NCBI GenBank assembly: GCA_963797475.1
Contig: CAWCPR010000001.1
Location: forward strand, 682,001-746,000
Reading direction: 5' to 3'
Length of the DNA: 64,000 bases
Origin: CAWCPR01 sp963797475
GTDB taxonomy: Bacteria; Chloroflexota; Anaerolineae; Anaerolineales; UBA4823
A program made the translations under genes and the position numbers. Position 1 is the stretch's first letter. Each line of letters begins with the position of its first letter. The notes under the pieces are model-generated. The model did no database searches. It was not told where the DNA came from and saw only the letters and a list, made by a program, of their open reading frames with translations. Positions 1 to 9,599 of this stretch are shown piece by piece.

Positions 1-2
1 AA

Positions 3-233
3 ACCGCGCTTTTAGGACTTGGCGAGCTGCTGGTAACAGTTACTTTCGCCCATCTCTTATTGGGTGAAAGATTCAGCCCTCAACAATGGCTCGGAATGGG
101 GTTATTAGTCGCGACCTTGATGCTGGTCAGACTCGAAAAAACGGCGCCCCCAAGCTACCATTCCGGGGGCTGGCTCAAATGGCTGCGGCCGCCTGGGATC
201 CCTGCCGAAATTCCCTGGCAGCCGTATGAATGA
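3..233 (+). CDS. EamA/DMT-family transporter, C-terminal fragment
   Basis: Only the last 76 codons lie in the window; the gene starts upstream of base 1. The reading frame from base 3 contains the sequence LLLGERFSPQQWLGMGLL, typical of the last two membrane helices of drug/metabolite transporter (EamA) proteins, where a conserved LGE motif precedes the final helix. A polar tail of about 30 residues follows. The substrate cannot be told from this fragment. It converges on the response regulator gene that ends at 283. Confidence 0.7.
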   Translation, partial: TALLGLGELLVTVTFAHLLLGERFSPQQWLGMGLLVATLMLVRLEKTAPPSYHSGGWLKWLRPPGIPAEIPWQPYE

Positions 234-282
234 TTCGAGAATAATCAAGATTATGACGACCAGGACAGCCGTGTGAAGGTTT

Positions 283-1092
283 TCACGGCGAATCTTCTTT
301 TGCAGCCTCTTTCCCGATCTTTGACTCAAAAACGTACCCCGTACCACGAACGTTTGCGATCCATTTTTCCCCGCCTGGGAAAACCGCAAGCTTTCGGCGC
401 AAGCGACTGATTAATGGACGCAGCACTTCGGGAGCTTCCCAATCGGTCGCCTCATAACCTTGCACCAATAGAACCAGCTCCCTGTGCGATAACACCCTGC
501 CGCGGTTTTCCAGCAAGACTTTAACCAGCTTGCCTTCGGTCGGCGTCATCGAAACGCGCAAGTCGCCACGCCAGATCTCGCGCCGCACTAAATCTACTGT
601 GATCCCGTCTTCAATGTGGATAATTTCGTGGTCGTACCTTGAGGTAGGCCTAATTCCCTCCGCAATTTTCAACCGCTGTATTGAGTTGTCCAACTGCTCT
701 AATAACAAGCGACGTTTTTGTTGTTCCGCTTTCTTAATCAAGGCTTGAGAAACGCTGCTTAAAAGGTCTCGAGTGTTGGCAGGCTTAAGGATGTAATCGT
801 GCGCGCCATAGCGCAAAGCCTCAATGGCTGACTCAATTGAGCCATTGCCCGTTAATAGGATGATCTTGATGTGAGGGTAAGCCTGTACGGCGCAGCGCAT
901 TACTCCTATCCCATCCATGCCGGGCATGATCAAATCAAGCAATATCAAATCGTAATTCTCTTGAGCCAATTTTTCCAGCGCCTGGTCCCCGCACGAAGCC
1001 GAATTTGTGTCATAACCTTCTAATTGTAAAATTTGTTCTAATGATTGGCGGATTTTTTCTTCATCATCGACCACCAGAATTTTAGCCTTCAT
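283..1092 (-). CDS. OmpR/PhoB-type DNA-binding response regulator
   Basis: Cytoplasmic transcription regulator of 269 residues. An N-terminal receiver domain (about 1-120) carries the acidic pair D9/D10, phosphoacceptor D53 in LLDLIMPGMD, T81 and K103, so it should be phosphorylated. A linker of about 50 residues leads to a C-terminal winged-helix domain (about 165-262) ending RGTGYVF, as in OmpR/PhoB proteins. Its start overlaps the end of the upstream hybrid kinase by 11 bases, so the two are probably translationally coupled and the kinases at 1082 and 2685 are its likely partners. Target genes are unknown. Confidence 0.9.
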   Translation of the reverse strand: MKAKILVVDDEEKIRQSLEQILQLEGYDTNSASCGDQALEKLAQENYDLILLDLIMPGMDGIGVMRCAVQAYPHIKIILLTGNGSIESAIEALRYGAHDYILKPANTRDLLSSVSQALIKKAEQQKRRLLLEQLDNSIQRLKIAEGIRPTSRYDHEIIHIEDGITVDLVRREIWRGDLRVSMTPTEGKLVKVLLENRGRVLSHRELVLLVQGYEATDWEAPEVLRPLISRLRRKLAVFPGGEKWIANVRGTGYVFESKIGKEAAKEDSP

Positions 1093-2692
1093 AAAGGTTC
1101 TCCTTTGGGAGAATGATTCTAAAGCAGGCCCCCTGCCCTTTTCCCTGAATCAGATTGATTGAGCCGCCGTGAGCCGAGACGATGCCATAACTGACTGCAA
1201 GCCCTAATCCCGTTCCATGTTCTTTTGTGCTCACAAAAGGCTCAAAAATTCTATCTTTTTCATTCTCCGGTATTCCCGGTCCAGTGTCTTCAATCAGGAT
1301 TTCCACACCAGGACTCGGATTATTCTCGTCCAGCCGGGCGCTTTGGAAAAATATCTCCCCGCCGTCCGGCATTGCTTCCATTGCATTAAGAATAAGGTTT
1401 ATAAAAACCTGCTGAATTTGATCCGCGACGACCATAACGTTTGGGATGTTTGGAGCCAACTTCTTGTGGAATTCAACCTTGTTTTTCTTCAGTTGAGCCG
1501 CTAACAAATCCTCAACATGGCTGATCAACCCATTGATATCTACCAGGCTAAGGTCTCGCGCGCCCGGGCGGTAAAATTCCAACATGCGTTGGACGACCGC
1601 CATTAATCGCTCCAGCTCGTCCTGGGCAACCTTAAGATAATTCTGGCGCTCCCGCACAGAAAGCTCTTTTCTCCCGGCAAGGTGCAGGCAGTTATGAAGC
1701 GATTGCAGCGGGTTATTGATCTCATGAGCGATCGAAGCCGTCAGACAACTCGCCGCGGCCATTTTCTCCACCCGGTTGAGCGCGTGCCGGGATTCCTCCA
1801 ACTGCTTCAAATTTAACCGTAAATCATGATATAAAGTTGCGTTCTCAAAGGCCTGGCCCATCTGCCGGGCCAGAATAGCGACCATTTCCAGGTCACCCTC
1901 ACGAAAATAAGTTTGTTCATTACGACGGCTGGCAAATAAGAGATAGCTGTTTTGTTTGTTGCTTACGAGAACGAAGATCAATGATCCCAAGGAGTGAGCT
2001 GCCATAACTGCCTGGATGGTCCCGTCCCCTGGACTGCCATGATTGACTAAGACCGGCACACCATCTCTCACCAAACGGCACAAATTGTCAGTGCCAGCAA
2101 GAATCTCCTCGAAAGGCGAGGCATTCCCATCAAAACTCACCCGGACAAATTTTTCTCGGCTCCGATCTCTTTGAAATAGTGCAACATCAGAGCAGATCAA
2201 ATTGTTAATCAGGAGATCAACAATCAGTTCTTGTGATTTTTGAATATCCGTTTCAGAAAATAGGGTTGCGGTCATTTTCAGCAAGGGCCGCAAGGCGCGC
2301 AGTTTACTGAGATCCCTGCGCTGTTCACTCTCGTCCAAAGCGTGCTGAACGGTTAGCACCAGCTCCGAGTTTTCAAATGGTTTCAAAATCAGGCCGTTCG
2401 CCCCTTCGCGCATCGCGGATATGGCGGTTTCTACTGTACCAAAGGCGGTCATAATGACAATGGCCAGCTCGGGCTGGTGATGGCGGGCCAAAGTGATGAG
2501 TTGGAACCCATCCAAACCCGGCATGCGGATATCTACGAGGAGCAGATCAACGACCTGCCGGGTAAGTATAGCCAGCGCCTGGCTCGGGCTGGTTGTGGCA
2601 ATCACGTGAAAGCCAGCCCCTTCCAGCAACCGCTGGCACAAGTGGACGACGTTTGATTCGTCGTCGACTATTAGCACCCAGGCTTCACGCAT
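1082..2692 (-). CDS. Hybrid protein: receiver + GAF-like + histidine kinase
   Basis: A 536-residue soluble signalling protein with no evident membrane segment. The order is a receiver domain first (about 1-120, phosphoacceptor D54 in LLVDIRMPGL), a GAF-like region (about 140-290), a HisKA dimerisation helix with phospho-His H323 in SIAHEINNPLQ, and a HATPase_c domain with NAMEAMPDGG, DTGPGIP and GTGLGLAVS motifs. With the receiver ahead of the kinase, it can take phosphate from another kinase and act on its own transmitter. It overlaps the upstream kinase gene by 8 bases and the downstream regulator by 11, pointing to a single three-gene relay. The signal is unknown. Confidence 0.88.
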   Translation of the reverse strand: MREAWVLIVDDESNVVHLCQRLLEGAGFHVIATTSPSQALAILTRQVVDLLLVDIRMPGLDGFQLITLARHHQPELAIVIMTAFGTVETAISAMREGANGLILKPFENSELVLTVQHALDESEQRRDLSKLRALRPLLKMTATLFSETDIQKSQELIVDLLINNLICSDVALFQRDRSREKFVRVSFDGNASPFEEILAGTDNLCRLVRDGVPVLVNHGSPGDGTIQAVMAAHSLGSLIFVLVSNKQNSYLLFASRRNEQTYFREGDLEMVAILARQMGQAFENATLYHDLRLNLKQLEESRHALNRVEKMAAASCLTASIAHEINNPLQSLHNCLHLAGRKELSVRERQNYLKVAQDELERLMAVVQRMLEFYRPGARDLSLVDINGLISHVEDLLAAQLKKNKVEFHKKLAPNIPNVMVVADQIQQVFINLILNAMEAMPDGGEIFFQSARLDENNPSPGVEILIEDTGPGIPENEKDRIFEPFVSTKEHGTGLGLAVSYGIVSAHGGSINLIQGKGQGACFRIILPKENLYEG

Positions 2693-5600
2693 TCTCGGCG
2701 CTTACCTCCAGGGGCAACCACACGGTGAAACAACTGCCCCGACCTACCGCACTTTCCACATCTACAAACCCGCCGTGCTCTGTAACAATTCCATAACTCA
2801 CCGAAAGTCCCAGCCCTGTCCCCTCTCCAATCGGGCGCGTAGTGAAAAATGGATCAAAAATACGCTCCAGATTTTCTGAGGGTATTCCGTTGCCGGTATC
2901 TCGAATTGCCAGAACCAACCCTTCTCGTTTTTGATGCCTTCGCTGCCCGGTTATGAAAAATAAATACCCCCCTTCAGGCATCGCCTGGAGTGCGTTTTGT
3001 ACCAGGTTCAGACAAACTTGCTTGATTTGGTTTGGATCAATCGCAATGAATGGCAACCCCTCCGCCAGCTCCGTTTGAATATGTATACCATCGTTTTGCG
3101 CCTGGTGTTGGATTAGAAGAACTACTTCCCTCACCAATTGATTGAGATCTTTAAGCGAGCGCAAATTCTCCGTTTGCCTGGCGAAATTGAGAAGCCGGCG
3201 CACGACATCACGAGCGCGCCGCGACTCACTCAGAACCGTCCTCAGGTCCTCACTGAGCGGGTCGTCGCCTGGCAGATTTTCCAAGGCCATCTCCACGAAA
3301 CCGGAAATCGTCGTCAGGGGATTGTTTAACTCGTGAGCGATGCCTGCCGCCATCTGGCCAACTGCCGCCATACGCGCCGACTGGATAAGCTGTTTCTCAG
3401 CCCTGCGTTGCGCCTCAATACGCTCCGCCAACTGGCGGTAGAGCCGGGCATTGTGAATGGCAACCACGATTTGGGGAGCCAAAAGCTCTAAAAGCTGCCT
3501 GTCTTCATCCTGAAAATTATAGGCCGGCTGGTCGCTCAATACTGCCAGCGCCCCTTCAATTTCATTCTTGAATTTCAACGGCACTGCTAAAGCTGCAGTG
3601 ACCGGCATTGAGAGCCCAATTTCAAACCCGCTGCTCCAGGGGTCCGTCCCTTGAAAAACCATAGCTGTGCCTGATTTGACAACTTGCCCTAAAATTCCGC
3701 TGTCTGGAGGGACGCATTGTTCCAACTCTTCGCTCCACGGGTTTTTGGATAGCACAACCCGGATCGAATTCCTGTCTTGATCTACTAATCCTAATGCGGC
3801 TGCCTGGACGCCTACCAGATCACGAGCTCGCGCGACAACTCTTTGAAAGAGGATTTCCTGCTCCAAATCCCCGGAAATATCCAGGGCGGTCTCTCTTGCG
3901 CCTTGGAGATGGTTTAACCTGGCTTCCATTTGTTGGTTATGGAAAGCATTGACCATAACGCTGGATAAAATTGCGGCAAGGGATTCCAGGATCGAAAGGT
4001 CGTTTTCCGAAAACGCATTTTTGAGGTTGCGTTTCAAGATCAATACCCCAAAGTTCCGCTCGCCATCTTTGAGCGGTACACAGATTTCTGATCCTGCTTG
4101 CCAGATGTCAGGGGATGGCATATCGGAATCAAAGGAAGTATTGTTGGTAAAGTGGCTTTTCCCGCTGCGCAAGACCCTGCCCGAGATCCCTTGTTCGGAC
4201 GATAATCGAAAGCCGCGCTCAACCAGGTGCGCCTTGTTTCCTGCCAGACCCAGGTTTACTAATTCCTGGCGACCTTCCTCCAGCAGCATGATCAAAGCGA
4301 GCTCATAATTGAAATATTCTGCCATCAATTCAACAGTTACTTGAGCGATTTCCTGGATATCGGTCAGGCCAACGACGCTTTGCAATACCTGGTAAATCAG
4401 GCTCAAATTTCTGGCACGCTCACGCGTCTCCTGGTGTAATCGTACGTTGAACAATAATCCGGCCAGGTGGCTGGCGATGACGATCAACAATTGCTCGTCT
4501 TGGGATGTGAAGGCGCTGCTCTCGGTGCTCTCAACCGAAATCGTCCCAATTGCCTTGCCGCCATATTTCAGGGGGACCACCAGGGCGGATCGAACGTTGA
4601 AACCTTCATCCAGGTACCGCGGCGCTTTGTTGATATCTCCCACTCGAATTGGATACCCGCTTTCTACCACGAAACCAGCCAGGCTGGTCTTTACAGGGAC
4701 TATTAGAGGTTTTCTACCAGAAACCCCACTGTATTCGCGCAGCATTTTTCGATCCATTGAAAGCAGTAATATTGCTGTTAAATCGGTTCGGAAGGTGCGT
4801 CTCAGCCTGCGAACGATCCGGCGTGCGAATTCGTCCGTATCAATTCCACTGGAAACTGCTGCGGCCAATTCTGAAATAAGCTCGAATTGTTGCAAGTAGC
4901 GAGCGATGTCAGAATAGACGATTGCATTTTCTAACGCGTGAGCTACCCGAAACAAACGATCTTGCAGGGTAGATGAGCCTGCGTTTTTTAGCGCCTGAGG
5001 TTTGTAGGCAACAAATACCACCAAGCCTATCAAGCGTTGCCCTAAAACCACAGGCAGCCCCATTGCTGATTTGACTTTTTTGGGTAATTTCTCCTGCAGC
5101 AAAAAACGTGGGGGTTCGGTGATATTTTGAAGCGCCAACCCCTGCTGGCTCAATGTCAACCCCGATAAAATATTGTCCTCAGGAACGGATATTTCGCGGC
5201 CGACCACAGGTTCGCCGTAATTCCAGCAAGATACTACACGGAAGTATTCTCCGATACGGATCGCCAAATAGGCTGCATCACAGGGGATTGACATACGCAG
5301 GAAATTCAGCGTCCAATCGAAGATTGCATCCGGGTTGAATGACATCCCCAGGTTGGTCTCCAGGGATTGCAAAGCCGGTTGAATGATCGACTGTTCTATG
5401 AGAGGGAAATCTGTATTGGCGCTTTCCGATTGCGCGCCGAGAGCGATGACACGAAAAAAACCCCTCTGTTCGCTGGATAGCTGATCAGCTCCTACAATGA
5501 CCACCCCCAGCGCTTCGAGATTTGCAAATACAAACACTCTCCGGCACCCCAGAAGCGTGGAAAATGGCCCTGTCGCACGCGAGCGGGTGTGTCCGCTGTT

Positions 5601-5801
5601 GAACGCTCCAGCAAGCCATAAAGCGGTTTGTGGCTGGCGTATAAATTCGAGCAGAGCCGCTCGCTTTGCCTGACTTAGCGCGATTTTACCATCCAGGGAC
5701 CAGCTTTCATGGGTCCGTTTCAACCAGACAACCCAACGCGCGCCGGAAAGCTTGCTGGCCTGTTTTAATTGAGTCGTAAATCGATCTTTCGCATTAGCCA
5801 T
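2685..5801 (-). CDS. Multi-GAF soluble sensor histidine kinase
   Basis: A 1038-residue protein without transmembrane helices, so the sensing is cytoplasmic. Roughly 800 residues of tandem GAF-like modules (four or five, for example around 160-290, 310-450, 465-610 and 630-780) precede a HisKA helix with H823 in GIAHELNNPLTT and a HATPase_c domain with NALQAMPEGG, DTGNGIP and GTGLGLSVS. It heads the minus-strand operon with the hybrid kinase and the response regulator. A TGCTATAAT extended -10 element lies just upstream (5818-5826). No chromophore-binding cysteine or haem motif was assigned, so ligands are unknown. Confidence 0.9.
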   Translation of the reverse strand: MANAKDRFTTQLKQASKLSGARWVVWLKRTHESWSLDGKIALSQAKRAALLEFIRQPQTALWLAGAFNSGHTRSRATGPFSTLLGCRRVFVFANLEALGVVIVGADQLSSEQRGFFRVIALGAQSESANTDFPLIEQSIIQPALQSLETNLGMSFNPDAIFDWTLNFLRMSIPCDAAYLAIRIGEYFRVVSCWNYGEPVVGREISVPEDNILSGLTLSQQGLALQNITEPPRFLLQEKLPKKVKSAMGLPVVLGQRLIGLVVFVAYKPQALKNAGSSTLQDRLFRVAHALENAIVYSDIARYLQQFELISELAAAVSSGIDTDEFARRIVRRLRRTFRTDLTAILLLSMDRKMLREYSGVSGRKPLIVPVKTSLAGFVVESGYPIRVGDINKAPRYLDEGFNVRSALVVPLKYGGKAIGTISVESTESSAFTSQDEQLLIVIASHLAGLLFNVRLHQETRERARNLSLIYQVLQSVVGLTDIQEIAQVTVELMAEYFNYELALIMLLEEGRQELVNLGLAGNKAHLVERGFRLSSEQGISGRVLRSGKSHFTNNTSFDSDMPSPDIWQAGSEICVPLKDGERNFGVLILKRNLKNAFSENDLSILESLAAILSSVMVNAFHNQQMEARLNHLQGARETALDISGDLEQEILFQRVVARARDLVGVQAAALGLVDQDRNSIRVVLSKNPWSEELEQCVPPDSGILGQVVKSGTAMVFQGTDPWSSGFEIGLSMPVTAALAVPLKFKNEIEGALAVLSDQPAYNFQDEDRQLLELLAPQIVVAIHNARLYRQLAERIEAQRRAEKQLIQSARMAAVGQMAAGIAHELNNPLTTISGFVEMALENLPGDDPLSEDLRTVLSESRRARDVVRRLLNFARQTENLRSLKDLNQLVREVVLLIQHQAQNDGIHIQTELAEGLPFIAIDPNQIKQVCLNLVQNALQAMPEGGYLFFITGQRRHQKREGLVLAIRDTGNGIPSENLERIFDPFFTTRPIGEGTGLGLSVSYGIVTEHGGFVDVESAVGRGSCFTVWLPLEVSAENA

Positions 5802-5817
5802 TTCAAAAGTGAGCCTG

Positions 5818-5826
5818 ATTATAGCA
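5818..5826 (-). promoter_or_regulatory. Extended -10 promoter of the kinase operon
   Basis: Read on the minus strand the sequence is TGCTATAAT, a perfect -10 hexamer with the TGn extension. The predicted start point falls about 10 bases before the ATG at 5801, giving a very short leader. No clear -35 box is seen. The same TGn-TATAAT form recurs at other promoters in the window. Confidence 0.5.
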
Positions 5827-5847
5827 TCTTCTCTGCCGAATTACCTG

Positions 5848-5856
5848 TGTTATACT
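5848..5856 (+). promoter_or_regulatory. Extended -10 promoter of rocD
   Basis: TGTTATACT, a TGn-extended -10 box (5/6 match to TATAAT), lies about 80 bases ahead of the preferred rocD start and is back to back with the kinase operon promoter. No good -35 is visible. Confidence 0.4.
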
Positions 5857-5934
5857 CGGTGTACCTATTCCGTATCTGCATCGACACTTATATCCAGGAA
5901 TCACCAAAGCGAAGTAGGGCCGCTGCTGAAAGCT

Positions 5935-7137
5935 ATGAAATCCAATGAATATATCAAAATCGAAGAACAATTTGGCGCCCACAATTATCGACCTTTAGAC
6001 GTAGTCATCAACCGGGGTGAAGGCATCTGGGTCTATGATGTCGAAGGGAATCGGTACCTGGATTGTCTCAGCGCTTACTCCGCTTTAAACCAGGGACATG
6101 TCCACCCCAAAATCCTTGCCGCATTAAAATCACAGGCAGAGAAGCTCACCCTGACTTCACGAGCCTTTCGAAATGACCAGCTTCCGCTCTTTTATCAAGA
6201 GCTCTCCAATTTGACAGGTTACCAAAAATCTCTGCCGATGAACAGCGGCGCAGAGGCGGTCGAATCTGCTATAAAACTGGCGCGCAAGTGGGCCTATCGG
6301 GTAAAAGGTGTGCCGCGTTACCAGGCAGAGATCATCACCTGCAAAGGAAACTTTCACGGTCGAACGATTTCAATCATATCCTTCTCTTCGGAACCCAAAT
6401 ATCGAGACGATTTTGGACCCTATACGCCCGGGTTTATCAGCATCCCCTACGGCGACGCAGAAGCTGTCCAGAGCGCCATCACCCCAAATACGGCCGCAGT
6501 GATCATCGAGCCCATTCAGGGAGAAGCCGGGGTCATCGTCCCGCCGCAGGGTTATCTGCGCCGAGTTAAAGAGATTTGCGCTCAAAACAATGTCTTAATG
6601 ATCGCAGATGAAATTCAAACCGGACTGGGCCGGACCGGCAAACTGTTCGCATGCGATCACGAAGGAGTACGTCCGGATATCGCCATCATCGGAAAGGCGC
6701 TGTCCGGCGGTTTTTATCCGGTCTCTGCAATCCTCGCAGACGAGCCCACAATGAATCTATTCCAGCCGGGAGAACACGGCTCCACATTTGGCGGCAACCC
6801 CTTGGGCACGGCCGTCGCTCGTGCGGCGCTGAGAGTTTTGACCGAAGAAAATATGATCGAAAATGCCGCCAAAATGGGGGAATACCTGGCAGACCAGCTT
6901 GCAGAAATCCCAAACCGGCATATTAAAGAAGTGCGCGGTAAAGGCCTGTTGATCGGTGTAGAACTCAAAACGGAAGCCGGTGGGGCTCGGCGTTTCTGTG
7001 AGGCGCTCCTTACACGAGGGATACTCACGAAAGAGACCCACCAGAACGTAATCCGCTTTGCCCCGCCGCTGATCGTTGACCGCCCTGCTCTGGATTGGGC
7101 TATCCCTCTTATTCGCGAAGTCTTGACGATGCCTTAA
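5935..7137 (+). CDS. rocD: Ornithine aminotransferase (PLP)
   Basis: Converts L-ornithine and 2-oxoglutarate to glutamate-5-semialdehyde and glutamate, linking arginine/ornithine to proline and glutamate. The ATG at 5935 gives 400 residues, the usual family length. The frame is open back to 5809, but the extra 42 residues look non-conserved and follow the promoter. Visible class-III transaminase features are SGAEAVESAIKLARKW, NFHGRT, D225 in IADEIQTGLGRTG and the PLP lysine K254 in GKALSGGFYPVSA. It leads a plus-strand run with ald, a CoA-transferase and pyk. Acetylornithine aminotransferase is the main alternative, but the overall pattern fits RocD better. Confidence 0.88.
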   Translation: MKSNEYIKIEEQFGAHNYRPLDVVINRGEGIWVYDVEGNRYLDCLSAYSALNQGHVHPKILAALKSQAEKLTLTSRAFRNDQLPLFYQELSNLTGYQKSLPMNSGAEAVESAIKLARKWAYRVKGVPRYQAEIITCKGNFHGRTISIISFSSEPKYRDDFGPYTPGFISIPYGDAEAVQSAITPNTAAVIIEPIQGEAGVIVPPQGYLRRVKEICAQNNVLMIADEIQTGLGRTGKLFACDHEGVRPDIAIIGKALSGGFYPVSAILADEPTMNLFQPGEHGSTFGGNPLGTAVARAALRVLTEENMIENAAKMGEYLADQLAEIPNRHIKEVRGKGLLIGVELKTEAGGARRFCEALLTRGILTKETHQNVIRFAPPLIVDRPALDWAIPLIREVLTMP

Positions 7138-7152
7138 TCTCGAGGTGCTAAG

Positions 7153-8244
7153 ATGAATATCGGCGTTCCCAAAGAAAGGCGCCCATTTGAATACCGGGTT
7201 GGCTTGTCCCCCGCAGGTGTACAAATGCTGGCTCGCCAGGGTCATAATTGTTATGTTGAGCATGAAGCCGGGTTAGGCGCCGGTTTCAGCGACCAGGAAT
7301 ATGAACAATCCGGTGGGCGGATCGTTTACTCTCCGCACGAGGTATTCGGTCGCGCCGACTTATTGCTCAAAATCGCTCGCCCAATGCTGGAAGAAATCGA
7401 TTACCTCAGGCCTGGCACGACCATCGCCGGCTTGCTGCATCTGGCCTCGTCCAGAACCGATAAAATCGACGAGCTTCTTGAAAACAACATCACGGCTCTG
7501 GCATACGAACAAATACAACTTGCGGATGGGACGGTCCCTATCCGCCGGCCCTTAAGCCAGATCGGTGGACGGCTGGCAGCCCAAATTGGGGCTCTGCTGC
7601 TTCAAAATAATTCAGGCGGAAAAGGCATCTTGCTTGGCGGCGTCGCCGGTGTCCCCCCTGCTGAAATCGTTGTGATTGGGGCCGGGGTGGTCGGCACCTG
7701 CGCTGCCCAGGCATTTCTCGGGATGGGCGCGCATGTCAGCGTTCTCGACGTTGACTTGAACGCCCTGGAACAAATGCAGATACGCGCCCCAGGCGTAATT
7801 ACGATGATGTATAACTCCGTGAATATTGCCCGAGCCTGTAATTTTGCCGACGTGGTAGTTGGGGCGGTTCTTGTGCCAGGAGAACGGCCTCCGATCGTCG
7901 TCACCCGCGAATTAGTCCGCTCGATGAAGGAGCGCGCCATCATCATGGATATCAGCATCGACGAAGGTGGCTGCGTGGAGACTTCCCGCCCGACAACTCA
8001 CGATCACCCGACCTTCATCGAGGAGGGAACCGTTCACTATTGCGTCCCGAATATGCCCAGCGTCGTCGCCCGCACTGCAACGCACGCCTTCTTGAATGCA
8101 GCTTTCCCGTACATCTTGGAAGTCGCCGACAAAGGCATAGACAAAGCCATCAGCGAGAACCCCGCGATCGAACGCGGCGTCATCACTTACCATGGAGAAG
8201 TCAGACATATCTCACGCCTGACTCCCGCTGCCTCGAGGAAGTAA
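7153..8244 (+). CDS. ald: Alanine dehydrogenase
   Basis: NAD-dependent reversible deamination of L-alanine to pyruvate and ammonia. The 363 residues match the family length. Substrate-binding residues R15, K73 and H96 sit at the expected places, and a Rossmann nucleotide-binding motif, IGAGVVGTCAAQAF, begins at about residue 174. It starts 15 bases after rocD, with GAGGTGC upstream of the ATG, so it is probably in the same operon. Pyruvate formed here is also the product of the pyruvate kinase encoded two genes downstream. Confidence 0.9.
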   Translation: MNIGVPKERRPFEYRVGLSPAGVQMLARQGHNCYVEHEAGLGAGFSDQEYEQSGGRIVYSPHEVFGRADLLLKIARPMLEEIDYLRPGTTIAGLLHLASSRTDKIDELLENNITALAYEQIQLADGTVPIRRPLSQIGGRLAAQIGALLLQNNSGGKGILLGGVAGVPPAEIVVIGAGVVGTCAAQAFLGMGAHVSVLDVDLNALEQMQIRAPGVITMMYNSVNIARACNFADVVVGAVLVPGERPPIVVTRELVRSMKERAIIMDISIDEGGCVETSRPTTHDHPTFIEEGTVHYCVPNMPSVVARTATHAFLNAAFPYILEVADKGIDKAISENPAIERGVITYHGEVRHISRLTPAASRK

Positions 8245-8247
8245 CCG

Positions 8248-9545
8248 ATGGCTTATCGCAGCAAATCCTACAAATCCCGGATTGTTACGCCTGAAGAGGC
8301 TGTCCGTCACATAAATTCTGGGGATCGAGTTCTTTAACCGGGAATTGTTCTGTCCCACAAAAATCCCTGGCAGCACTGGTCGATTATGCTCCCCAGTTGA
8401 CAGATGTGGAGATTTGCCAGGCGCTCACCATTGGCCCGGCCGATTATGTGTCCCCTGAGATGGAAGGTCATCTCAGGGTGAACACAATGTTTATCAGCGC
8501 GAACGTTCGCAATGCCGTGCAGCAAGGTCGGGCTGACTTCACCCCGGTGCTGCTTTCGGAATTTCCACTGCTCTTCAAGCAAAAAATCCTTCCGCTGGAT
8601 GTTTCTTTGGTGCACGTCTCCCCGCCGGACGAACACGGCTTTTGCAGCTTTGGTATAGAGGTGGGGTTGACGAAAAGCGCAGCTGAATTTTCGAAAACCA
8701 TCATTGCCGAGGTGAACCAGCGCATGCCGCGCACCCTGGGAGATTCTTTTATTCACGTCAGCAAATTGGACTATATCGTTCCTGTCGATTATCCTTTACC
8801 AGAGCTGTCGATGGCGAGCGAAGGCCCATCAGACGTGATAGAAAAAATCGCCAGCTATATCGCCGAGCTAATCCCGGATGGCGCAACCATGCAGATGGGC
8901 ATTGGCGCGATTCCAGACGCAGTGTTGAAATATCTTTATGAGAAGAAAGATCTGGGAATACACACCGAATTGTTCTCAGATGGCGTGATCGACCTGGTGG
9001 AAGCCGGCATTTTGACGAATGCCCGGAAAACGCTTCACCCTGGGAAAATCCTGGCCGGTTTTATTATTGGCACAAAACGGCTTTATGAATGGGTGGATGA
9101 CAATCCGCTCATCGAACTCCATCCCACGGAGCATGTCAACGATCCATTCGTCATCGCCCAAAATGACCGCATGGTGGCGATTAACTCAGCTATCGAAGTG
9201 GACTTGACCGGCCAGGTGTGCGCGGACAGCATCGGGCCGAAGCTCTACAGCGGTGTAGGCGGTCAGCTCGACTTTATCTACGGTGCATCCCGCTCGAAGG
9301 GCGGAGTTCCGATTATCGCCCTACCCAGCACGGCCAAGAATTTCAGCCGGATCGTGCCAATGCTCAAACAAGGGGCAGGGGTTGTAACCACCCGCAACCA
9401 TGTCCGCTATGTCGTTACCGAGTACGGTGTGGCCGATTTATACGGAAAAACCATACGCCAACGAGCGAACGCTTTAATTGGCGTAGCCCATCCCGACTAC
9501 CGGGAAGACCTTTTGCGCCAGGCAAGAGATCTGCACTATATTTAA
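8248..9545 (+). CDS. Acetyl-CoA hydrolase/4-hydroxybutyrate CoA-transferase family (frameshifted as read)
   Basis: Transfers CoA between acyl groups. The product starts at ATG 8248 (MAYRSKSYKS), runs 29 residues to SGDRVL, then meets TAA at 8335. The continuation LTGNCSVPQKSLAALVDY lies in the next frame, so one T appears to be missing from the run at 8333-8335. Restoring it gives 432 residues, the normal length. The active-site glutamate motif HTELFSDG, MQMGIGAIP, and VVTEYGVADLYGK near the C terminus are all present and intact. It follows ald by 3 bases. Substrates cannot be fixed from sequence; butyrate, 4-hydroxybutyrate or acetate are plausible. Either a sequencing error or a recent mutation explains the break. 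Confidence 0.82.
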
Positions 9546-9599
9546 ACAAATGTGGCGCCTTGGCCTGCCAGGCCAGCCATATATAGAAAGGGAGGAATA

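Noticed and set aside
5809..5934. N-terminal extension of ornithine aminotransferase
   Set aside because: The extra 42 codons overlap the extended -10 promoter and do not resemble the family N terminus.
8248..9545. Programmed -1 ribosomal frameshifting in the CoA-transferase, methylase-like, reductase, moaD/E and lipoprotein genes
   Set aside because: The junctions lack classical slippery heptamers with downstream structures, and the five unrelated genes share only a short homopolymer, so base-calling error is simpler.
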